DNA of 64,000 bases from Peptoclostridium sp. GTDB lineage: Bacteria; Bacillota; Clostridia; Peptostreptococcales; Peptostreptococcaceae. The notes beneath the pieces are model-generated. The model was not told where the DNA came from. It saw only the letters and a list, made by a program, of their open reading frames with translations, and did not search any database. The first letter of the stretch is position 1. Every line of letters begins with the position of its first letter. The DNA lies in assembly GCF_009881055.1 (NCBI RefSeq), contig NZ_WXFG01000033.1, positions 62,001 through 126,000 on the forward strand, given 5' to 3'. Positions 9,439-19,453 of the stretch are shown here, one piece after another. A program made the position numbers and the translations under genes.

Positions 9439-11220
9439 TTGGACAGAAAAGACATAGATAAAAAATACAAGTGGGATATAGAAAGCTTTTACGAGGATGA
9501 GCGATTCGAAGCTGATTTTGGCAGAATAGAGGGGAAACTGGCTGAGATTGAGGGTTACAAGGGCAGGTTGTCAGACGGCGAGGATGTATTCTGCGAATTC
9601 ATGGCCCTTTATGAGGAACTAATGAGAGGCGTTGAAAGTCTCTATGTATATTCGCACATGAAAAAGGATGAAGACAGCAGGGATTCGAAATACCAGGCAC
9701 TCGCGGGAAGAAGCGAAATGCTCTCAACCAGAATTTCGACTGTCACCTCGTTTATGGTGCCTGAAATAATACAGATGAAGGATTCCCTGCTAAGAAGGTA
9801 TCTTAAGGATGAAAGGCTTAAGCTGTATGAGAGGCACATAGATGAAATAATAAGAAAAAAACCCTACACACTCTCGCAAAACGAAGAGAGGATATTGGCG
9901 CTTGCCGGAGATATCTCAAACACTGCGGAAAATGCCTATGAGATGCTTTCCTATGCGGACCTCAAGTTCCCTATGATAAAGGACGAAAAAGGCGAGCAGG
10001 TGAGGCTCACACATGCGAATTTCATGAGCTTCATGAAAAACAAAGACAGGAGCATAAGGAAGGACGCATTTGAAAAGGTATATTCTACGTATTCAGATTA
10101 TAAAAACACTTATGCCGCAATGCTCGCCGGTTCTGTGAAAAGGGAGATATTCCACTCGAAATCAAGGGGATATTCATCTGCCATAGAGGCTTCACTTTTC
10201 CAGGACAATATAAGCCTTAAAGTGTATGACAACCTCATTGATGCCGTGTCTTCCAAGATAGGGTACATGCACGGCTACATGGACGTCAAAAAACGCCTGC
10301 TTGGAGTTGAGGAGCTGCACATGTATGACTTGTATACTCCCCTAGTTGAGGAGGCAGACATTAAAATCACGTATGAACAGGCAAAGGATATAATCATAAG
10401 CGCACTGCAGCCACTAGGAGACGAATACCTTGATATGATAAGAAAGGCATTTGACGAAGGGTGGATAGACGTTTATGAAAATGAGGGCAAAAAAGGAGGC
10501 GCCTACTCCTGGGGAAGCTTTGATTCCAAGCCCTTCATACTGATGAACTACAAGGATGACATAAATTCGCTCTTCACGCTAGTGCACGAGCTGGGGCACT
10601 CTGTCCACAGCCACTATTCAAGAAAGAGCCAGCCTTATATATATTCGCATTATAAGATATTCGTGGCTGAAGTGGCATCGACGCTAAATGAGCTGTTGCT
10701 GATGGATTACATGCTGAAAAACTCAAAGGATAAAAACGAGAGGATGTATCTGCTCAATTATCACCTGGAACAGTTCAGGACTACTCTTTTCAGACAGACT
10801 ATGTTTGCCGAGTTCGAGAAGATAATACATGCCAGGGCAGAGGAGGGTAAGTCGCTAACAAACGATGACCTGTGCGGAGTATATTACGAGCTTAACAGAA
10901 AGTATTACGGCGAAGGCATGAGCATAGACAAGGAGATAGCCATGGAGTGGGCAAGAGTGCCTCATTTCTATTCGAATTTTTATGTCTACAAATATGCCAC
11001 AGGCTTTTCGGCGGCGGCAGCGCTTAGCAGTCTCATACTCGATGGCGGCTCACAGTCAAAGGAAAATTATATAGAATTCCTCAAAAGCGGAGGTTCGCAG
11101 TATCCGCTTGATCAGCTAAGAAGCGCCGGCGTTGATATGGAGCAGAAAGAGTCAATAGTAAGGGCGTTGGACAGGCTTGAGAGCATACTTGATATGCTGG
11201 AGCAGGAAGTCTCGAACTAG
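9439..11220 (+). CDS. pepF: Oligoendopeptidase F
   Basis: M3-family zinc metallopeptidase that cleaves medium-length peptides in the cytoplasm; 593 residues, family-typical. The zinc motif HELGH is at residues 383-387 (VHELGHSVHSHYS), with downstream EVASTLNE supplying the third ligand. I chose TTG 9439: AAAGGGG (9423-9429) is nine bases upstream, whereas GTG 9418 has no ribosome site and TTG 9430 sits directly against it. A TATAAT at 9387-9392 probably starts the transcript. Suits a peptide- and amino-acid-using organism. Confidence 0.93.
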   Translation: MDRKDIDKKYKWDIESFYEDERFEADFGRIEGKLAEIEGYKGRLSDGEDVFCEFMALYEELMRGVESLYVYSHMKKDEDSRDSKYQALAGRSEMLSTRISTVTSFMVPEIIQMKDSLLRRYLKDERLKLYERHIDEIIRKKPYTLSQNEERILALAGDISNTAENAYEMLSYADLKFPMIKDEKGEQVRLTHANFMSFMKNKDRSIRKDAFEKVYSTYSDYKNTYAAMLAGSVKREIFHSKSRGYSSAIEASLFQDNISLKVYDNLIDAVSSKIGYMHGYMDVKKRLLGVEELHMYDLYTPLVEEADIKITYEQAKDIIISALQPLGDEYLDMIRKAFDEGWIDVYENEGKKGGAYSWGSFDSKPFILMNYKDDINSLFTLVHELGHSVHSHYSRKSQPYIYSHYKIFVAEVASTLNELLLMDYMLKNSKDKNERMYLLNYHLEQFRTTLFRQTMFAEFEKIIHARAEEGKSLTNDDLCGVYYELNRKYYGEGMSIDKEIAMEWARVPHFYSNFYVYKYATGFSAAAALSSLILDGGSQSKENYIEFLKSGGSQYPLDQLRSAGVDMEQKESIVRALDRLESILDMLEQEVSN

Positions 11221-11225
11221 CGGGA

Positions 11226-11264
11226 TTTACAGAAAAATAACACTTATTTAACATTGGCTTAACA
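11226..11264 (+). promoter_or_regulatory. Pho box upstream of pstB-phoU
   Basis: Four hexamers exactly 11 bases apart: TTTACA 11226, ATAACA 11237, TTAACA 11248, TTAACA 11259. They lie about 85 bases before pstB. PhoP-type site by similarity to the sites near 1.6, 17.2 and 18.4 kb. Confidence 0.72.
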
Positions 11265-11347
11265 TTATTTTTCGGTAAAAATGTTATCTTTAGTCTTGCA
11301 GGAATATCGCAAATTAGAGTTGAATAGCATGATATGGAGGCTAATGT

Positions 11348-12103
11348 ATGTCTATAAAGATAGAAGCGAAGAGTCTTGATTTCTACTATGGCAGTTTCAA
11401 GGCACTAAAGGATATTAACATAAAAGTGGAAGAAAACAATGTGACTGCTCTTATAGGTCCTTCGGGCTGCGGCAAATCCACATTTCTAAGAACGCTCAAC
11501 AGGATGAATGACCTTATAGACGGCACAAGGGTCAACGGAGAAATACTTCTTGACGGCGAAAACATATATTCAAAAGAACTCATGGTAGAGGAACTCAGAA
11601 AAAAGGTTGGAATGGTTTTTCAAAAGCCAAATCCATTTCCTAAGACAATATATGAAAACATAGTTTTCGGGCCTAAAAGACATGGAGTAAAGGAGAAAAA
11701 CCAGCTTGATGAGATAGTCGAAAGAAGTCTCAAGGGTGCTGCGCTCTGGAACGAGGTTAAGGACCAGCTGGGCAAGTCGGCATGGGAGCTTTCGGGTGGC
11801 CAGCAGCAGAGGCTTTGCATAGCAAGAGCCATAGCCATGCAGCCGGAGGTAATACTAATGGACGAGCCGACCTCGGCGCTTGACCCTATTGCAACTGCAA
11901 AGATAGAAGAGCTTATAGAGGATCTCAAGAAGGATTACACAATAGTGATTGTAACCCACTCCATGCAGCAGGCGGCAAGAATCTCAGACAACACTGCCTA
12001 CTTCCTCATGGGCGAGCTCATAGAGTTTGGAAACACAAAAGAGATATTTACTAATCCTAAGGACAAGAGGACAGAGGACTATATTACAGGAAGATTCGGC
12101 TAA
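11348..12103 (+). CDS. pstB: Phosphate ABC transporter ATP-binding protein PstB
   Basis: ATPase that powers high-affinity phosphate import through PstC/PstA. 251 residues with Walker [10 protein letters not shown], the PstB-typical [10 protein letters not shown]-loop [18 protein letters not shown] signature LSGGQQQR, Walker [13 protein letters not shown] and the H-loop [10 protein letters not shown] 11348 has GGAGG upstream. It is followed by phoU after 25 bases but separated from its permease genes by valS and folC, an unusual arrangement. Pho box upstream. Confidence 0.97.
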   Translation: MSIKIEAKSLDFYYGSFKALKDINIKVEENNVTALIGPSGCGKSTFLRTLNRMNDLIDGTRVNGEILLDGENIYSKELMVEELRKKVGMVFQKPNPFPKTIYENIVFGPKRHGVKEKNQLDEIVERSLKGAALWNEVKDQLGKSAWELSGGQQQRLCIARAIAMQPEVILMDEPTSALDPIATAKIEELIEDLKKDYTIVIVTHSMQQAARISDNTAYFLMGELIEFGNTKEIFTNPKDKRTEDYITGRFG

Positions 12104-12128
12104 ACAAAAGGACAAATGGAGGTGCGTC

Positions 12129-12782
12129 ATGGTTAGGATGGGATTTGAAAACGAGCTCAAGGCACTCAAGCAAGAGGTTGTAGACATGCTTGACAAAACT
12201 GAGTTTTCAATAAAGACTGCTGTGAAATCGCTGGCTGAAAAGGACGTGGAGCTTGCAAAGGAAGTCATAACTCTGGACAATGAAATAGACCAGATAATGT
12301 ACCATATAGAGGAGAAGGCTATAGAGCTTATAGCACTTCAGCAGCCCATGGCAAAGGATCTGCGCATGATTTTCGCCATAACAAAGATGATAACCAACAT
12401 TGAAAGGGTGGGCGACTTTGGCGTAAACATAGCCAAAGAGGTCATAAAAATAGGTTCGGAAGAGCACATTAAGAAATGGGCTGACATAGTTAGAATGGCT
12501 GAGATAGTAATCAACATGATAGACAAGGTCAAGTCAAGCCTTATTCTTGAGGATGTGACTCTTGCCATGGAAGTCGGAGAATATGACGACATTGTGGACA
12601 CTATGTACAAGGACATATATAACGACGTTCTTATAATGATACACAAAAACAGCGACTATATAAGCCAGGGCACAAAGATACTCTTTGTGGGCAGATATAT
12701 AGAACGAATGGCAGACCACCTTACAAACGTGTGCGAGATGATAATATTCCTTGTAAAGGGCGAAAGAGTGGAAATAAATTAG
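12129..12782 (+). CDS. phoU: Phosphate signalling protein PhoU
   Basis: Cytoplasmic helical protein that links Pst activity to PhoR and represses the Pho response in high phosphate. 217 residues with two three-helix repeats carrying the metal-binding patterns NIERVGDFGVNIAKE and RYIERMADHLTNVCEM. I start at ATG 12129 (GGAGGTG at 12118-12124); an open frame extends further upstream into pstB but lacks a ribosome site. In operon with pstB. Confidence 0.95.
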   Translation: MVRMGFENELKALKQEVVDMLDKTEFSIKTAVKSLAEKDVELAKEVITLDNEIDQIMYHIEEKAIELIALQQPMAKDLRMIFAITKMITNIERVGDFGVNIAKEVIKIGSEEHIKKWADIVRMAEIVINMIDKVKSSLILEDVTLAMEVGEYDDIVDTMYKDIYNDVLIMIHKNSDYISQGTKILFVGRYIERMADHLTNVCEMIIFLVKGERVEIN

Positions 12783-12791
12783 GCTGTATTA

Positions 12792-12819
12792 TTGACAAAA
12801 ACATATATTGCTGTATAAT
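12792..12819 (+). promoter_or_regulatory. Sigma-A promoter of the valS T-box transcript
   Basis: TTGACA (12792-12797), 16-base spacer, TATAAT (12814-12819). Confidence 0.82.
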
Positions 12820-12825
12820 TTAATA

Positions 12826-13084
12826 AACAAGCGACTGAATACACAGGCGATGAAGAAGAGGAGTACGCAATAATTCTTTCAAGAGAGGGAGCCTCACGGC
12901 TGAAAAGGTTCCTAAATGATAGTTGCGGAAGGTAGCTTCCGAGCTTCCAATCTGAAGTAGCAGTAGGATTGGACGGGATTTCCCGTTAAAAAACCCTTAA
13001 GAGCCAAGGCGGCAATGTCGTTTTGGAAGTAAGGTGGTACCGCGATTACACGACCTCGTCCTTATATTAGGACGGGGTTTTTCT
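12826..13084 (+). promoter_or_regulatory. T-box leader (valine) controlling valS-folC
   Basis: tRNA-sensing leader RNA. The T-box sequence AAGGTGGTACCGCG is at 13031-13044, and the terminator CCTCGTCC...GGACGGGG followed by T5 is at about 13053-13083. Stem I starts with GCGATGAAGAAGAGGAGTA (from 12847). GAAG at its base can pair with CTTC at 12936-12939, which puts GTA (12932-12934), a valine codon, in the specifier loop. Uncharged tRNA-Val would stabilise the antiterminator and allow valS transcription. Specifier assignment is by inspection. Confidence 0.92.
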
Positions 13085-13110
13085 ATTTCTAAATATACAG
13101 GAGGTATAAT

Positions 13111-15774
13111 ATGGGCATTAAGAATCTTCCAAAGACATACGATCCAAAGGAGTTCGAAGATAGGGTATATTCAAGCTGGGAAGAAGGCGGATATTTCAAG
13201 GGCATAGTAGACGAGAAGAAGGAGTCATACTGCATATCGCTTCCTCCGCCTAACATAACTGGACAGCTGCATATGGGCCATGCACTTGACCACACGCTCC
13301 AGGACATACTTGTAAGATGGAGAAGGATGCAGGGAAGGGCCGTGCTTTGGCAGCCTGGAACAGACCATGCCAGCATAGCTACAGAGGTAAAGGTTGTTGA
13401 AAAGATACAAAAGGAAGAAGGCAAGACTAAGTATGAGCTGGGCAGAGAAGAGTTCCTTAAGAGGGCATGGGACTGGAGAGACGAATTCGGCAGAAAGATT
13501 GTCAACCAGATGAAAAAGCTCGGCGATTCCTGCGACTGGGAAAGAGAAAGATTCACAATGGATGAGGGCTGCAACAAGGCCGTAACAGAGTTCTTCGTAA
13601 AGCTTTACGAGGACGGCCACATATACAGAGGCAACAGGATAATCAACTGGTGTCCTGACTGCAAGACTTCGCTTTCAGATGCCGAGGTTGAACACGAAGA
13701 GCAAAGCGGCTTCTTCTGGCATTTTAAATATCCTGTAAAGGACAGCGATGAATTCATAGTAATAGCAACTACAAGACCCGAGACAATACTTGGCGACACG
13801 GCTGTTGCAGTTAATCCAGAGGATGAAAGATACGCCCACCTGCTTGGAAAGACGCTTGTGCTTCCGGGTGTTGGCAGGGAGATACCTGTAATAGCAGACT
13901 CGTACGTGGAGATGGAATTTGGAACAGGAGCAGTTAAGATTACTCCTGCGCACGACCCTAACGACTTCGAGGTGGGGCTAAGACACAATCTCGAGCAGGT
14001 TGTAGTTATGAATGAAGACGGCACAATGAACGAAAGAGCCGGCAAATACAGCGGCATGGACAGATATGAATGCAGAAAGGCAATCGTCAAGGACCTTGAA
14101 GAAGCTGGATACCTTGTAAAGATTGAGCCTCACAGCCACAACGTAGGCAAGTGCTACAGGTGCAACACTGTTATAGAACCTATGGTTTCGGAGCAGTGGT
14201 TTGTCAAGATGGACGAGCTTGCAAAGCCGGCAATAGAAGCGGTAAGAAGCGGCAACATCAAGCTGATTCCAGACAGATTCGACAAGACATATTTCAACTG
14301 GCTTGAGAACATAAGGGACTGGTGCATATCAAGGCAGCTATGGTGGGGCCACAGGATACCTGCGTACTACTGCGACGAGTGCGGGGAGATGATGGTATCA
14401 AGGACTGCTGTTACAAAGTGTCAAAAGTGCGGCGGCAGCGTAAGGCAGGACGAGGATGTCCTTGACACATGGTTCAGCTCGGCGCTTTGGCCCTTCTCAA
14501 CTCTTGGATGGCCTGAGAAGACTAGGGAGCTCGACTTCTTCTACCCTACAAATGTGCTTGTTACGGGTTACGACATAATATTCTTCTGGGTAATAAGAAT
14601 GGTATTTGCAGGACTTTACTGCATGGACAAGATTCCTTTCGACTACGTGCTAATACACGGCCTTGTAAGGGATTCGCAGGGAAGAAAAATGAGCAAGTCA
14701 CTCGGAAACGGCATAGATCCGCTTGAGATAATAGACAACTACGGAGCAGACGCCCTAAGATTCACACTTACAACAGGAAACAGCCCAGGAAACGACATGA
14801 GATTCTACATGGAGAGAGTCGAGGCTGCCAGAAACTTTGCAAACAAGCTCTGGAACGCATCGAGATTCGTGCTTATGAACATAGAGGACGAAATGCTCGA
14901 AGGCCTCAAGAGGGAGAACGTAGAAAAAGACCTTACGATGGCAGACAAGTGGATAATCTCAAGACTCAACCGCGTGTCTGATGAAATCACAGACAACATG
15001 GAAAAATTCGAGCTTGGCATAGCGCTCCAGAAGGCATATGAATTTACATGGTCCGAGTACTGCGACTGGTATATCGAGATGGTAAAGCCAAGACTCTATG
15101 GAAGCGATGAAAAGGCCAAGGCCGCTGCGCTTTGGACTCTTACGCATGTGCTCGAGGGCATACTAAAGCTGCTGCATCCTTTCATGCCGTTTATAACGGA
15201 AGAGATTTACGGCTATCTTCCTACTGCAAGCGGCAGCATCATGGTGGCTAACTGGCCGCAGGCTTACGAAGAAAACAGCTTTGCAAAAGAGGAAGCCAAC
15301 ATGGACATGATAATGGAGGCTGTAAGAAGCATAAGAAACATTAGGGCTGAAATGAACGTGCCGCCTTCAAAGAAGGCATCTGTCATACTTGTATGTACAG
15401 GCGAGAAGATGGAAGCCATGAACAGCGGAATCGAGTACTTCATGAGCATGGCGAGCGCCTCGGATGTCAGGATAACAAGCGAAAAACAGGGAGTGCCTGA
15501 AGATGCCATGACGGCCGTTATAGATGGCGTTGAGATATTCCTGCCTCTTGAGGAGCTTGTGGATTTTGACAAGGAGATAGAAAGACTTGAAAAGGAAAAG
15601 AAGAAGCTTGAAGACGAGCTTTCAAGAGTTGCCGGAAAGCTTTCAAATGAGGGATTCCTGGCAAAGGCTCCTCAGAAGCTAATAGATGAAGAGACTGCAA
15701 AGAAGGACAAGTTCCAGGAGATGATGAATGCAGTCATAGAAAGACTTGATATGCTTAACAAGAAAAGATCTTAA
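13111..15774 (+). CDS. valS: Valine--tRNA ligase
   Basis: Class I aminoacyl-tRNA synthetase charging tRNA-Val; 887 residues, full length. Signature HIGH variant is HMGH in [14 protein letters not shown], and KMSKS is in [14 protein letters not shown]. The editing (CP1) domain carries the [19 protein letters not shown] block. A zinc-like C-x2-C...C-x2-C pair lies in the connective region ([16 protein letters not shown]). The C-terminal arm is a coiled coil rich in Lys and Glu. AGGAGG precedes the ATG. Regulated by the T-box upstream; folC follows with only a hairpin between. Confidence 0.98.
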   Translation: MGIKNLPKTYDPKEFEDRVYSSWEEGGYFKGIVDEKKESYCISLPPPNITGQLHMGHALDHTLQDILVRWRRMQGRAVLWQPGTDHASIATEVKVVEKIQKEEGKTKYELGREEFLKRAWDWRDEFGRKIVNQMKKLGDSCDWERERFTMDEGCNKAVTEFFVKLYEDGHIYRGNRIINWCPDCKTSLSDAEVEHEEQSGFFWHFKYPVKDSDEFIVIATTRPETILGDTAVAVNPEDERYAHLLGKTLVLPGVGREIPVIADSYVEMEFGTGAVKITPAHDPNDFEVGLRHNLEQVVVMNEDGTMNERAGKYSGMDRYECRKAIVKDLEEAGYLVKIEPHSHNVGKCYRCNTVIEPMVSEQWFVKMDELAKPAIEAVRSGNIKLIPDRFDKTYFNWLENIRDWCISRQLWWGHRIPAYYCDECGEMMVSRTAVTKCQKCGGSVRQDEDVLDTWFSSALWPFSTLGWPEKTRELDFFYPTNVLVTGYDIIFFWVIRMVFAGLYCMDKIPFDYVLIHGLVRDSQGRKMSKSLGNGIDPLEIIDNYGADALRFTLTTGNSPGNDMRFYMERVEAARNFANKLWNASRFVLMNIEDEMLEGLKRENVEKDLTMADKWIISRLNRVSDEITDNMEKFELGIALQKAYEFTWSEYCDWYIEMVKPRLYGSDEKAKAAALWTLTHVLEGILKLLHPFMPFITEEIYGYLPTASGSIMVANWPQAYEENSFAKEEANMDMIMEAVRSIRNIRAEMNVPPSKKASVILVCTGEKMEAMNSGIEYFMSMASASDVRITSEKQGVPEDAMTAVIDGVEIFLPLEELVDFDKEIERLEKEKKKLEDELSRVAGKLSNEGFLAKAPQKLIDEETAKKDKFQEMMNAVIERLDMLNKKRS

Positions 15775-15780
15775 TCTGCG

Positions 15781-15809
15781 TGGCCGAAGGCATAACAAGC
15801 CTTCGGCCA
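15781..15809 (+). other. Hairpin between valS and folC
   Basis: TGGCCGAAGG (15781-15790) pairs perfectly with CCTTCGGCCA (15800-15809). No T-run follows, so it is more likely a processing or stabilising hairpin than a terminator; folC probably shares the valS transcript. Confidence 0.6.
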
Positions 15810-15830
15810 TTAGGGCATAGGAGGAAGAAT

Positions 15831-17138
15831 ATGAATTACAATGAGGCTATGGACTACATCCACGGCTCACTCAAGTTTGGAAGCGTGCTGGGTCTTGCCA
15901 GAATAAAAAAGCTCATGGAACTGCTTGGAAACCCCCAGGACACTCTTAAGGTGATACACGTTGGCGGGACTAACGGCAAAGGCTCAACCTCGTCTTTTAT
16001 CAGTCAGATACTTATAGAGTCGGGCTACAAGACAGGGCTTTTCACGTCGCCGTATCTTGAGAGCTTTACAGAACGGATAAAAATTGACGGCAAGGATATA
16101 GGAAAGGACGAGCTTGCAAAGGCGGCCAGTGCAGTTAAAAGGAGCGCAGACACGCTAATATCATTAGGTTATGAGCATCCGACGGAATTTGAAATAGTAA
16201 CGGCCATAGCCTTCTACTATTACTGGGAAAAGCAGGTCGACTTTGTAGTGCTTGAAGTGGGGCTTGGCGGGAGATGCGACGCCACAAACATAATTGAAAA
16301 GCCGCTTATAAGCGTTATAACACCGATAGAGATGGACCATATGGACGTGCTCGGGGATACTTTGGGCAAGATAGCCATGGAGAAGGCAGGCATAATAAAA
16401 AAAGGCTGCTCTGTAGTACTTCATCCTCAGGAGAAGGAGGCCATGGATGTTATAAAAAAGGCGGCTGCCGACAACAATGTCAAGCTTGTCGTAGCTGACA
16501 CCTCCAAAAAGAATATCAAGAGTTCTACGCTTACAGGACAGGTGTTTGATTATGAAATCGACTCCCACATGTTTGAAAATATAAGCATAAGCCTCCTGGG
16601 CAAGCATCAGATAAACAATGCTATAGTAGCTCTTAATGTCATATGGCAGCTAAGTGAGGAGCATGGCTACTTCATAGACAAAGGGGCCATATATGAGGGC
16701 CTTAAAAAGGCTACTTGGCCGGGAAGACTAGAAGTTTTGGGTGAAAAACCGCTCATATTAATAGACGGCGCTCACAACTATCATGGCGCCATGGCTCTGT
16801 CCAGATTCATGGAAGACAATTTTCCAAAAGAAAGGGTAACCCTCGTGCTTGGGATGCTAAAGGACAAGGAAGTGGACAAGGTGCTCCGTGAACTGATTCC
16901 AAAGGCCGGCAGAGTTGTAACTACTTCTCCTGACAATCCAAGAGCTATGGATTCGGATGAGCTGCTCCACAGGATAAAGCTCATAGACAACAAGATAAGG
17001 ATACTGGCCAGCCATAACAGCATAAAAAAGGCGCTCCATGAGGCTGTAGAGGAATCAGGCCCGGAGGATGTCATAATATTTGCGGGTTCGCTTTATATGA
17101 TTGGCGCTGTAAGGAGTTTAATCAAGAAAGCTAAATAG
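15831..17138 (+). CDS. folC: Folylpolyglutamate synthase / dihydrofolate synthase
   Basis: Adds glutamate to dihydropteroate and/or tetrahydrofolate; 435 residues, usual length. The ATP loop GGTNGKGSTSSFI is near residue 43. Other Mur-ligase family blocks are VVLEVGLGGRCDATN, the KQ-region HQINNAIVALNV, and WPGRLEVLGEKPLILIDGAHN. ATG 15831 has AGGAGGA eight to twelve bases upstream; the frame extends upstream across the hairpin without a better start. valS-folC pairing is common in Firmicutes. Confidence 0.95.
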   Translation: MNYNEAMDYIHGSLKFGSVLGLARIKKLMELLGNPQDTLKVIHVGGTNGKGSTSSFISQILIESGYKTGLFTSPYLESFTERIKIDGKDIGKDELAKAASAVKRSADTLISLGYEHPTEFEIVTAIAFYYYWEKQVDFVVLEVGLGGRCDATNIIEKPLISVITPIEMDHMDVLGDTLGKIAMEKAGIIKKGCSVVLHPQEKEAMDVIKKAAADNNVKLVVADTSKKNIKSSTLTGQVFDYEIDSHMFENISISLLGKHQINNAIVALNVIWQLSEEHGYFIDKGAIYEGLKKATWPGRLEVLGEKPLILIDGAHNYHGAMALSRFMEDNFPKERVTLVLGMLKDKEVDKVLRELIPKAGRVVTTSPDNPRAMDSDELLHRIKLIDNKIRILASHNSIKKALHEAVEESGPEDVIIFAGSLYMIGAVRSLIKKAK

Positions 17139-17154
17139 AATACGATTTACTTAA

Positions 17155-17193
17155 AAGGCTCTGGATATTCAATGATATCCAGGGCTTTTTTAT
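17155..17193 (+). terminator. Terminator after folC
   Basis: CTGGATAT (17161-17168) pairs with ATATCCAG (17175-17182), extended by GGCT/GGC and followed by T6. A sequence-related hairpin stands at the same place before the second pstS. Confidence 0.8.
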
Positions 17194-17199
17194 GTTTTC

Positions 17200-17284
17200 T
17201 TAACATGCTGATAATATAGTATACACAGACTTAACTGACTTAACTGACTGTTAACCGGTATATTTCAACGTTTGATGCTATAAT
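17200..17284 (+). promoter_or_regulatory. Pho box and promoter of pstS copy 1
   Basis: TATACA 17220, TTAACT 17231, TTAACT 17240, TTAACC 17251 (spacing 11-9-11), with a further TTAACA at 17200. The TATAAT -10 is at 17279-17284. The same spacing recurs before copy 2. Confidence 0.75.
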
Positions 17285-17331
17285 TAAAAATGTGGAAGGG
17301 AAATGATTAAAAACTGAGAGGAGATAAAAAC

Positions 17332-18270
17332 ATGAAACTAAAAAAAATCGTAGGATTGGCATCAATGGTACTAATAGCATCAATGGCTCTTTTTACAGGT
17401 TGTTCGGGAGGAAATCAAGGAGGAGCAGAGAATGCAGGACTTTCAGGGGAAATTAAAATCGATGGCTCATCTACGGTATTTCCTATCACTGAAGCTATAG
17501 CTGAAGAATTCCTGGCTCAAAATCCAGATGTTAGAATACCGGTTGGCGTATCGGGAACAGGCGGAGGCTTCAAGAAGTTTACAATAAAAGAAACAGATAT
17601 AAATGACGCATCCAGACCTATAAAGGATGAAGAAAAGCAGGCAGCAGAGCAAAACGGAGTTGAATTCATAGAACTTAAAGTAGCATTTGACGGTCTTTCA
17701 GTAGTAGTAAACCCTGAAAACACTTGGGTGGATTCGCTGACTGTAGATGAGCTTAAGAAAATCTGGGCACCAGACAGCACTGTAAAAACTTGGAGTGATA
17801 TAAGACCTGAATGGCCAAACGAGCCTATAAAATTCTATGCTCCAGGAACTGACTCTGGTACATTCGACTACTTCACTGAAGAAATAAACGGCGAAAGCGG
17901 AGCAATGAGAGCAGACATAACTCCAAGTGAAGACGACAACGTGCTTGTGCAAGGCATAAGCGGCGACAAGAACTCAATAGGCTTCTTCGGATATGCATAC
18001 TATGAAGAGAACGCAGACAAGCTGAAGGTTGTTAAGATAGACAACGGAAGCGGCCCTGTAGAGCCAACATTTGACACTATAAAGTCAGGCCAGTATGCGC
18101 CTCTTTCAAGACCTCTATTCCTGTATGTGAACAAGGAAGCTATGGCAAGACCAGAAGTTAAATCATTCCTTCAATTCTATCTTGAAAATGCAGGCACTCT
18201 TGCCAGCGAAGTAGGATACGTAGCTCTTCCGGATGAAGAGTATGCAGCAGGACTTGAACTTATAAAATAA
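17332..18270 (+). CDS. pstS: Phosphate-binding lipoprotein PstS, copy 1
   Basis: Cell-surface phosphate receptor of the Pst transporter, 312 residues. The signal peptide ends in a lipobox (LFTGC, acylated cysteine near residue 24). Phosphate-contact blocks are [22 protein letters not shown] and [11 protein letters not shown]. Starts at ATG after GAGAGGAG. It has its own Pho box promoter and a terminator-like hairpin downstream. A closely similar second copy lies directly behind it; the similarity extends into the upstream region, so this is a tandem duplication. The two may differ in affinity or expression. Confidence 0.96.
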   Translation: MKLKKIVGLASMVLIASMALFTGCSGGNQGGAENAGLSGEIKIDGSSTVFPITEAIAEEFLAQNPDVRIPVGVSGTGGGFKKFTIKETDINDASRPIKDEEKQAAEQNGVEFIELKVAFDGLSVVVNPENTWVDSLTVDELKKIWAPDSTVKTWSDIRPEWPNEPIKFYAPGTDSGTFDYFTEEINGESGAMRADITPSEDDNVLVQGISGDKNSIGFFGYAYYEENADKLKVVKIDNGSGPVEPTFDTIKSGQYAPLSRPLFLYVNKEAMARPEVKSFLQFYLENAGTLASEVGYVALPDEEYAAGLELIK

Positions 18271-18297
18271 ATCAATATACGCAGCATAAGCTCATAT

Positions 18298-18341
18298 AAA
18301 GGTCTTGGAATATTAAATAATATCCGGGACCTTTTATTTTT
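18298..18341 (+). terminator. Terminator between the two pstS genes
   Basis: AAAGGTCttGGAATATT and AATATCCgggACCTTTT form an imperfect stem followed by ATTTTT; it resembles the hairpin before copy 1. Confidence 0.7.
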
Positions 18342-18372
18342 CAATAAGTATTTTCATACCCAGACAATCCTG

Positions 18373-18437
18373 TTAACATGGACTTAACACTATTAACAGA
18401 CAGTTAACCGTGATGTTTCAACGGTTGATGCTATAAT
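18373..18437 (+). promoter_or_regulatory. Pho box and promoter of pstS copy 2-pstC-pstA
   Basis: TTAACA 18373, TTAACA 18384, TTAACA 18393, TTAACC 18404 (spacing 11-9-11) and TATAAT 18432-18437. The last repeat to -10 distance (28) equals that of copy 1. Confidence 0.8.
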
Positions 18438-18517
18438 TTAAAATGTGTGATAGAAATGTTAAATGGACGACAAGGCGCAAGTTAAAGCCTCTAGTTGACA
18501 TAGGAAGGGATGAAATT

Positions 18518-19453
18518 ATGAAGATAATAAAGACAGCAGGGATAATATCAATGTTTATGATAGTCTCGATTTCACTATTTGCAGGATGCACAGGAGGCTC
18601 TAAAGGGAACGAGCTTACCGGAGAAGTAAAGATTGACGGTTCATCAACAGTCTTTCCGATAACAGAGGCCATTACTGAAGAATTCCTGGCCAAAAACCGA
18701 TATGTAAGAATACCGGTCGGAGTATCAGGAACAGGCGGAGGCTTCAAGAAGTTTACAGCCGATGAAATAGACATAAATGATGCGTCAAGACCTATAAAGG
18801 ACAAAGAAAAACAGCTTGCAGAGCAAAACGGAATAGAATATGTCGAATTAAGAGTAGCATATGACGGCCTTTCTGTTGTAGTAAACCCGGAAAACAACTG
18901 GGTGGATTCACTGACTGTTGAGGAGCTAAACAAAATTTGGTCTCCAGACAGCAAAGTCAAGACATGGAGCGATGTAAGACCCGAATGGCCGGACGAAGAG
19001 ATAAAGTTTTATTCACCTGGAACCGACTCTGGTACATTTGATTACTTCACTGAGGCCATAAACGGTGAAAGTGGCGCCATAAGGGCTGACATAACACCAA
19101 GTGAAGATGACAACGTGCTTGCGCAGGGAATAGGCGGAGACAAGAATGCCATAGGCTTCTTTGGATTTGCATACTATGAAGCAAATGTGGATAAAATAAA
19201 AGCTGTAAAGGTAGACAATGGAAGCGGCCCTGTAGAGCCCACATTGGAAAGCATTAAATCAGGACAGTATGCGCCGTTGTCAAGACCACTTTTCATATAT
19301 GTGAATAAAGAATCCATGGTTAGGCCTGAAGTGAAGGCATATCTTAAGTTCTATTTGGAAAATGCGGGTATTCTGGCGGAGGAAGTTGGATATGTTGCTC
19401 TTCCTGATGATGAATATGCAAAGGAACTTGAACTTATTTTGGAGGATAAATAG
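18518..19453 (+). CDS. pstS: Phosphate-binding lipoprotein PstS, copy 2
   Basis: 311 residues, colinear and strongly similar to copy 1 over the whole mature protein ([33 protein letters not shown] identical). The lipobox is LFAGC. I start at ATG 18518 with GGAAGGGA upstream rather than at an in-frame codon 75 bases earlier. pstC begins directly after its stop, so this copy is the one linked to the permease. Substitutions such as N-P to N-R near residue 65 show the copies have diverged. Confidence 0.95.
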   Translation: MKIIKTAGIISMFMIVSISLFAGCTGGSKGNELTGEVKIDGSSTVFPITEAITEEFLAKNRYVRIPVGVSGTGGGFKKFTADEIDINDASRPIKDKEKQLAEQNGIEYVELRVAYDGLSVVVNPENNWVDSLTVEELNKIWSPDSKVKTWSDVRPEWPDEEIKFYSPGTDSGTFDYFTEAINGESGAIRADITPSEDDNVLAQGIGGDKNAIGFFGFAYYEANVDKIKAVKVDNGSGPVEPTLESIKSGQYAPLSRPLFIYVNKESMVRPEVKAYLKFYLENAGILAEEVGYVALPDDEYAKELELILEDK

